A DNA stretch of 15,000 nt, taken from contig NW_004754906.1 of assembly GCF_000188695.1 (NCBI RefSeq), positions 320,567 to 335,566 of the forward strand, given 5' to 3'. This document shows positions 9,138-15,000 of this stretch, one piece after another (position 1 is the first letter of the stretch; the number at the start of each line of letters is the position of its first letter). Position numbers and translations under genes: made by a program. Below the pieces are notes generated by a model that had not been told where the DNA came from, made no database searches, and was given only the letters and a program-made list of their open reading frames with translations. This DNA comes from Salpingoeca rosetta. Its lineage: Eukaryota > Opisthokonta > Choanoflagellata > Craspedida > Salpingoecidae.

Positions 9138-10941
9138 ACGCACACGCACACACACACTCACGCACACGCACACGCACACGCACACACACACACAACACGA
9201 TACGCCACGAGCCTGTTGTGATACCTTTTCCTCGGCGACCTGCTTGTCGAGCAGAGCAATCTGCGTGGTCTCCTTGAGCATGGCCACCTCCGACTCCAGT
9301 CGTTGAACGTCCACGTCCGAGATGCGCTTGCGCTCGTTCAGTTCAGACACGAGCATGTCCTGCTTCTGCTGCCACAGCTCTTTGAACTGCTGCAACTGCT
9401 CCACTTGTTTCTGCGCGCGGGAGGGGAACACAGACACGCGTGATTGTGACGTTGGGGAGTCATTACACGAGCGGCAAGCAGGGGGAGGGGGGAGGAGGGC
9501 AAGGAGAGAAAGAATATCGAGGCAGAGAAGCAGGGGAGAAGGAAACTGGCACTAACACACTCACACACACGCACGCACGTACACACACGCACACATCAGA
9601 ACACACCTTGTATTTCTCCAGCTCGCGAACGCGAATGGGATCTGTCTCCGCCTCCACCACCGTCGATCGCTTCGTCGCTGCTGCTGCTGCTGCTGATGTT
9701 GTGTGGGGTTTACTGTTACTCCTTGCTGCTGCTGCTGTCGCTTTGGCGGGCGCGTGTGTGGCTGCTTGGCCTGTGGCGGGCGCGTGCGCTTGCTTGGCCG
9801 GCGCTGGCGCTTCTGTTTCAGCGGGGGCGTCACCAGCTGTGCGCGCGTGCGCGTGGCTGTGGTTTGCAGCCGCTGAAGCTGATGACGACGATGTTGATGT
9901 TGGGCGCGGCGCTGCGGACTTGCCGGGCTCTGATGATGTGCTTGACGGTGCTGCAATCCTCGACTTTTGTGGCTGTGGTCGCTGTTGCTGCTGCTGTGGC
10001 GGTTGCGGCGGTTGCTGCTGCTTCTTTGCTTCATCTGCACGCGCAAAAGAGGAAGAAGTGGGGGGGGGGAGAGGGAGAAAGAGAACATGAGGAATGCGTA
10101 CAAAGACATTGAGCGTCGTTGAAACGTGGTGGAGGCGTGGTGGAGGCGTGTGTGTATGTGTTGGGGGAGTGGGGGGAGGCTTGTGTGCGTGCATATAGGA
10201 GACAAGTTAACCGTACCAGTTGTGGATTTTGAAGAAGAGGAGCTGTCCTTCGTAGACCCTGGTGGACGTGAAACGACAGAAATCAAGAAGGAGAGGAGTA
10301 TCAGGTTGCATGTAGCATGACATGGGGTGGGAGGGGGAAACGACGACACACACACACACACACACACACATGCACAGTTTTGTCGTTCACCCGTGCGCAG
10401 TGTTGCCATTCATACACACACACACACACACACACAGACACACAGACACAGACACACAGACACACAGACACACAGACACAGACACACAGACACACAGACA
10501 CACAGACACACAGACACACACACACACACACACACACAAAGCTCAGCTCTTACGGGTGGGCTTTGCCAGTTTTGTGCGGGATGTTTGACGAGACGAGCTC
10601 GGGGTAGCGGCTCTGCTGCCCGTGCCACTGGACGTGGAGGATGCGGCCTTTGTTGATGATGGGGAGGACGATTTGCTTGGCGAAGGAGCAGGCGATTTGG
10701 CACCAGAGGGTGCTTTGACAGGCTCGACCTGCGTCTGCCGCACAAACATGCCGTGGTGCATCTCGCACTCAAAGTAGGGTTTGCCCTGCACGGTGCCGTT
10801 GTTCTTGCCTTTTGCCTCATCGAGCTCGATGCCAATCCACTTGCCCTTGGCAAAGTCAACCAGGCCCACATAGCGCACGGTGCCGAGAAGCTTCTTATCG
10901 CGCACCATCACGCGCATGCCCGGTTTGATGAGCAGCGACAT
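2228..10941 (-). CDS. DCTN1: Dynactin subunit 1 (p150Glued), complete, 21 coding exons
   Basis: Large subunit of dynactin, the dynein activator; it binds microtubules, EB/CLIP tails and dynein intermediate chain. Exons, 5' to 3': 10554-10941, 10217-10258, 9607-10034, 9225-9410, 8550-8834, 8041-8301, 7667-7783, 7375-7449, 7033-7143, 6768-6856, 6416-6555, 6124-6187, 5909-5960, 5617-5673, 5309-5400, 4865-4943, 4464-4643, 4111-4311, 3682-3941, 3340-3460, 2228-3157. All introns are GT-AG, all phases match, and the sum is 4158 nt (1385 residues; human about 1278). Domains: CAP-Gly 5-72, disordered linker 73-286, CC1A 287-378, acidic hinge 379-428, CC1B 429-about 595, Gln-rich spacer to 631, intercoil domain about 632-1035, CC2 about 1036-1160, C-terminal region ending HSLHAALA. 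Matches to human include [20 protein letters not shown] and [13 protein letters not shown]. Least certain joins are the acceptor at 4943 and the 10553/10258 junction. Confidence 0.93.
3238..3331. repeat. (GT)n followed by inverted (CA)n in DCTN1 intron 20
   Basis: A short GT run (3238-3253) is separated by about 25 bp from a CA run (3279-3331). The two are complementary and could form a hairpin in DNA or pre-mRNA. The sense-strand TG tract abuts the donor GTGCGTGCG of exon 20. Confidence 0.9.
4330..4463. repeat. CA repeat plus (AACAC)n pentanucleotide repeat in DCTN1 intron 17
   Basis: The pentanucleotide run occupies about 4408-4463. On the sense strand it reads (GTGTT)n and begins exactly at the intron 17 donor, so the first repeat unit is the splice site itself. 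Confidence 0.9.
4971..5234. repeat. (GTGA)n tetranucleotide repeat in DCTN1 intron 15
   Basis: About 260 bp of GTGA units with short GT and GTGAGC interruptions, filling most of intron 4944-5308. The flank gcagtggtgtgtgagtgag occurs twice, near 4960 and 5012. Confidence 0.9.
6360..6411. repeat. AAC/AAG/AGC triplet tract in DCTN1 intron 11
   Basis: A trinucleotide run next to the donor of exon 11; the sense strand reads GCTGCTG then GTTCTT. It is intronic, being outside the phase-consistent coding frame. Confidence 0.8.
6979..7018. repeat. (CA)n in DCTN1 intron 9
   Basis: About 20 CA units; TG on the sense strand, a few bases after the exon 9 donor GTGCCT. A C-rich tract at about 6888-6905 (sense strand) forms the next polypyrimidine tract. 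Confidence 0.95.
7240..7360. repeat. CA/CAAACA repeat in DCTN1 intron 8
   Basis: Interrupted CA repeat covering half of intron 7144-7374; TG-rich on the sense strand. Confidence 0.9.
7848..7945. repeat. CA/CTCA/ACACA mixed repeat in DCTN1 intron 6
   Basis: CA units with CTCACTCA and ACAAC interruptions in intron 7784-8040. Confidence 0.9.
8311..8450. repeat. (GT)n and GTGGAT repeat in DCTN1 intron 5
   Basis: GT dinucleotides 8311-8380, followed by degenerate GTGTGGATG units to about 8450. Unlike most introns here, the sense strand carries CA, directly upstream of the exon 6 acceptor. Confidence 0.9.
8598..8744 (-). other. DCTN1: Acidic hinge insertion in the CC1 hairpin of DCTN1 (residues 379-427)
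   Basis: Within exon 5 the CC1A heptads end at EILEAEKEE. They resume at [11 protein letters not shown], in register with human CC1B. Between them lie about 49 residues of Ala/Gly/Asn/Asp, including [11 protein letters not shown]. As I recall the human protein, this hinge is only about ten residues. Confidence 0.75.
9029..9194. repeat. (CA)n/(CACACG)n repeat in DCTN1 intron 4
   Basis: The longest dinucleotide-rich tract of DCTN1, in its longest intron (8835-9224). Regular CG-containing hexamers CGCACA recur at 9127-9182. The remainder of the intron (8841-9028) shows no gene. Confidence 0.95.
9607..10034 (-). other. DCTN1: DCTN1 exon 3: low-complexity linker between CAP-Gly and CC1
   Basis: 142 codons rich in Gln/Pro, then Ser/Ala/His and Ala/Lys/Pro, including a [14 protein letters not shown] run and an eight-residue Ala run. 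In animals the matching region is a basic, alternatively spliced segment that tunes microtubule affinity. Here it is Lys/Arg-bearing but more Ala/Gln-rich. The final residues ELEKYK lead into CC1. Confidence 0.8.
10217..10258 (-). other. DCTN1: DCTN1 exon 2: 42-nt Ser-rich micro-exon
   Basis: Flanked by CCACCAG (acceptor) and GTACGG (donor). It carries 2 + 39 + 1 nt, phase 1 at both ends, so including or skipping it keeps the frame. It encodes [13 protein letters not shown] between the CAP-Gly domain and the long linker. The flanking coding exons join in phase with or without it. Confidence 0.7.
10346..10538. repeat. CA and (CAGACA)n repeats in DCTN1 intron 1
   Basis: Two tracts, 10346-10372 and 10414-10538, separated by about 40 bp of unique sequence. 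The second is a higher-order array of CAGACACA and CAGACA units. The sense strand is TG/TCTG-rich and begins just after the exon 1 donor GTAAGA. Confidence 0.9.
10726..10929 (-). other. DCTN1: CAP-Gly domain of DCTN1 (residues 5-72)
   Basis: Shows the family pattern: [24 protein letters not shown], then [10 protein letters not shown] and HGMFVR. CAP-Gly domains bind the C-terminal EEY/F of tubulin, EB1 and CLIP-170. The usual GKNDG signature reads GKNNG here (residues 45-49, bases 10795-10809). Start ATG 10941-10939 was chosen because the domain begins right after it; an in-frame ATG at 10998 exists, but a likely splice acceptor lies between them. Confidence 0.95.
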
Positions 10942-11012
10942 GTCTGGTGTTGCCCACCGCTGTGATGCGCTTGGGCACTGGATGCGTTCCACAAGCACAC
11001 AAACCGGCGTGT

Positions 11013-11090
11013 GTGAGGTGGTGTTGTGATATGTTGTGCTGTGAGGTGGTGTTGTGATATGTTGTGCTGGGAGGTGGTGTGGTGTTGATC
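11013..11090. repeat. 28-bp tandem repeat upstream of DCTN1
   Basis: Unit gtgaggtggtgttgtgatat plus gttgtgct at 11013-11040, identical at 11041-11068, with a diverged partial third copy to about 11090. It would lie in the intron between the DCTN1 UTR exon and first coding exon. Confidence 0.85.
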
Positions 11091-11244
11091 ACTGCAACAA
11101 AGCACTGCAATGGAGAAGCATCGCACACCGGCAGACGAAAAGAGCACACAAGCACACACCTATGCACACAGACTTGACAGACACGCCTTCACTCACACAT
11201 TGACTCACACAATCACAGACACACTCTCGCATACTCTCGCACAC

Positions 11245-11323
11245 CTGATCCTGCTCTGCACTGATGGAAGGTTGTTGCTTTGCTTTGCTGTAGTCGTCGT
11301 TGTTGCTGGAGCAGCAGCGGCCG
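11245..11323 (-). other. DCTN1: Probable non-coding 5' exon of DCTN1
   Basis: The sense strand shows a strong T/C tract (TTTTTTTCTTTCTTCTTCCAG) directly before 11323, the best polypyrimidine tract in the window. The 79-nt exon ends GATCAG before donor GTGTGCGAG. It would join acceptor CATCACAG at 10959, 18 nt upstream of the DCTN1 ATG. The exon has no in-frame ATG, so I read it as 5' UTR. Confidence 0.5.
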
Positions 11324-11465
11324 CTGGAAGAAGAAAGAAAAAAATAAACAGCGGCAGGGGCGAAAAACAATTGCACAGAATCGTCTAAGCAACCACAGCC
11401 GCACAGACGAAGCGAGTGGCACCCCGTACAGCACCCGCTCAACACGCAAGCAAGCGTCCCTGACT

Positions 11466-11515
11466 CGCATACGCACGCACGCACGCACGCACGCACACGC
11501 ACACGCATACGAACA
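11466..11515. repeat. (ACGC)n repeat in the CLAMP gene 5' flank
   Basis: Six or so ACGC tetramers, then CACACG units, ending about 10 bp before the CLAMP start codon. It is probably within the 5' UTR. Confidence 0.85.
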
Positions 11516-11521
11516 CAGGCC

Positions 11522-13535
<2,014 letters not shown>

Positions 13536-13721
13536 TGTGACAGCTTTGCGCTTCTTCTGTGGCTTTGTTTGTACATACGATTTCTGTTGCATATTTTACA
13601 TAAAACGACCCCCGCGAAATTCAATTTTCAACCGCTCAACCAGCCAGCAACCGAACACATAGACACAGACACACACACACAGACACACACACACACACAG
13701 ACACACAGACACACACAGACA

Positions 13722-13770
<49 letters not shown>

Positions 13771-13775
13771 CGACG
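13536..13775 (+). other. Intergenic: CLAMP 3' UTR and PRC1 5' flank
   Basis: 240 bp between tandem plus-strand genes. The first 70 bp are T-rich with a Pumilio-type TGTACATA at 13570-13577 and a possible weak poly(A) signal CATAAA near 13600. Then come about 60 bp of unique sequence and a CA/CAGACA repeat (13661-13769) that runs up to 7 bp from the PRC1 start codon, so the repeat may be transcribed in the PRC1 5' UTR. Confidence 0.6.
13661..13769. repeat. CA/CAGACA microsatellite before the PRC1 start
   Basis: Mixed CAGACA and CA units becoming pure CA from about 13723. It ends directly upstream of the sequence tcgacgATGG. Confidence 0.95.
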
Positions 13776-14924
13776 ATGGCGACGCCGCCTGCGGACTTGG
13801 TGTCGAGGGCACAGCGCGCCGTGGCAGAGGCCATGATGCGCATTCAGCAGGTCTGGCATGTGCTGGGCATTGACGAGGAATACCAGGAGGAGCGCTCCGA
13901 GGAGATTATGAACCTCGTCAACGGACTCGTCATGACCATGGCCGAGCAAGAAGAAGAGGAGCGCGACAACGTCCTCCGGCGCGTCAAGGAGAACAGGGAG
14001 CAGCTTGCATCCCTGGCCAAGGAAATGAACGTCGAGCCTGGCGTGGACACAGACCTGCCCCTGCTGGACCTGGACAAGGCACTCGGCGACCGCATCGCAG
14101 CGCTGAACGAGGAGCGGGAGCAGCGCATCCACTCCCTCATCGACCTGGAGAGCAGGCTCGAGGTGCTGCAGGAATCCCTGGTGGTAAGCGAGAAGGAGGA
14201 GAAGCGTGAAGACGAGCTGTCCATGGAGCGACTCGAAGACCTGAGGCACCGCATCACAGAGTATGAGAAGGAGCTTGACGAGAGAAAGAAGGGCTTGGCG
14301 TCCACCATGAAGGAGATCAAGCACCTGTGGGCGCAGCTGCGCTACCGGCCCCGCACAGAGTTTGAGGAGCAGGTGGCAAAGGGCGTTGATCGGCTCCCGC
14401 TCTCGCCCGCCAACATCCTCGCGCTGCACCGCCTCCGCGACTCGCTCAAGGACATGCTGCCCGCGCTGAAGGTTGAGGTGGACACCGTGGCCGCGCGAAC
14501 GCACGAGATGTGCATGCTGCTCGGGGAGCAGGAGGATGAGTACGTGCGCGCCGCAGCCCGCATCAAGGAGAAGACGGAGGCATTTGATGGCGTGTGCCGC
14601 GACGCCATTGATCTGTGGGAGCAAGAGCTGGAGCGCCTACACAAGAAGAAGCAGGCCATGCTGCCTGTCGTCGTGCTGAAGACCTTTGAGAAGCTGGACA
14701 AGCAGTGGCAGCAGACGTACTTCTGTGCCCAGCAGTCGCGCGAGTTTATGGAGGCCCTGGGGCTGGAGTACCCCTTGGAGTATGATGACGTGAAGGAGAT
14801 CTCTGATCGCCGCGTGCTTGAGATGGCGCTTGAAGCGATAGAAGAGGAATGCGCTCGACAAACAGCGCTGCACGACGAACACAAGGACGTCTACCAAGCC
14901 GTGCACACCATCGAAGCCTTGCAG
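13776..14924 (+). CDS. PRC1: PRC1/Ase1/MAP65 family microtubule cross-linker, first coding exon (3' part outside window)
   Basis: Family members bundle antiparallel microtubules at the spindle midzone and are needed for cytokinesis. The exon is 383 codons long, in phase 0, ending GCCTTGCAG before donor GTGTGTGTG. The start is supported by A at -3 and G at +4. Matches along human PRC1 include [11 protein letters not shown] near residue 25 (human 'EIWELIGI'), [28 protein letters not shown], a long heptad region at about 100-190, [29 protein letters not shown] and [19 protein letters not shown] (human 'WDQCFYSQEQRQAF'). The sequence covers the N-terminal dimerisation region and long rod. The spectrin-fold microtubule-binding domain and Cdk-site tail must lie to the right. 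The single long intronless exon contrasts with the fragmented DCTN1. Confidence 0.92.
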
Positions 14925-15000
14925 GTGTGTGTGGGTGTGTGTCTGGAGAGGGGAGGGGTTACATGTGCATGGATCTTGTATGTGCGTGCGTGCGTGTTTA
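14925..15000 (+). other. Start of PRC1 intron 1 (cut by the window edge)
   Basis: Begins GTGTGTGTGGGTGTGTG after the exon end at 14924. G/T-rich with GTGCGTGCGTGCGTG near the edge. No acceptor is visible in the 76 bases present. Confidence 0.75.

Larger units (their letters stand above)
10942..11521. promoter_or_regulatory. Divergent intergenic region between DCTN1 and the CLAMP gene
   Basis: 580 bp separating two start codons that face away from each other; it must contain both 5' UTRs and promoters. I see no TATA box at a plausible spot. It holds a likely DCTN1 5' UTR exon, a 28-bp tandem repeat, an A-rich stretch on the plus strand (11328-11347) and an ACGC repeat next to the CLAMP start. 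A shared bidirectional promoter between about 11324 and 11460 is an inference. Confidence 0.55.

Noticed and set aside
9029..9194. Telomeric TG/CA repeat or internal telomere relic
   Set aside because: Pure dinucleotides and CG-bearing hexamers within a gene's intron; similar tracts occur in nearly all introns here.
10942..10998. Upstream in-frame ATG extending DCTN1 by 19 residues
   Set aside because: A good splice acceptor (CATCACAG, exon from 10959) lies between the two ATGs, and the extra residues do not look like a p150 N-terminus. Not fully excluded.
13596..14624. 342-residue minus-strand frame opposite PRC1
   Set aside because: Antisense shadow of a GC-rich coding exon; its Leu/His-rich product resembles no family, while the plus strand matches PRC1 along its whole length.

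Overview
The window reads as nuclear DNA of a compact, intron-rich, ciliated eukaryote. A choanoflagellate such as a Salpingoeca-type species is my best guess; this is inferred from animal-like dynactin and PRC1 proteins, short GT-AG introns of about 150-390 bp and gene spacing of only a few hundred bp. No bacterial operons, phage, transposons, tRNA, rRNA or CRISPR are visible. CA/TG and related microsatellites fill most introns and the intergenic gaps, while the reconstructed exons are largely free of them.

Layout, left to right. (1) 92-1853, minus strand: the 5' part of an unrecognised protein rich in acidic, Lys and Ser-Pro motifs, five exons seen, continuing beyond the left edge. (2) 2228-10941, minus strand: a complete 21-exon dynactin p150Glued gene (DCTN1). 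I joined all 21 exons by hand with matching phases into a 1385-residue protein: CAP-Gly domain, low-complexity linker, coiled coil CC1 with an enlarged acidic hinge, intercoil domain, CC2 and C-terminal region. (3) 11522-13535, plus strand: a complete six-exon, 272-residue CLAMP-family protein (flagellar central-pair C1a-32/34, CFAP119/CABCOCO1 type), divergent from DCTN1 across about 580 bp. (4) 13776-14924, plus strand: a 383-residue first coding exon of a PRC1/Ase1/MAP65 microtubule bundler, running off the right edge.

Three of the four genes act on microtubules: dynein-dynactin transport, the ciliary central apparatus and the spindle midzone. DCTN1 and the CLAMP gene are placed to share a bidirectional promoter. 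I see no evidence for a new multi-gene system. The more interesting signals are in gene structure: a 42-nt phase-symmetric exon just after the CAP-Gly domain, an acidic insertion in the CC1 hinge, splice donors that merge into tandem repeats, and a CAA tract that would be read as polyglutamine if a CLAMP intron were retained.

All exon joins are manual predictions checked for GT-AG ends, phase and, where possible, remembered human homologues. No transcript evidence or database search was available.
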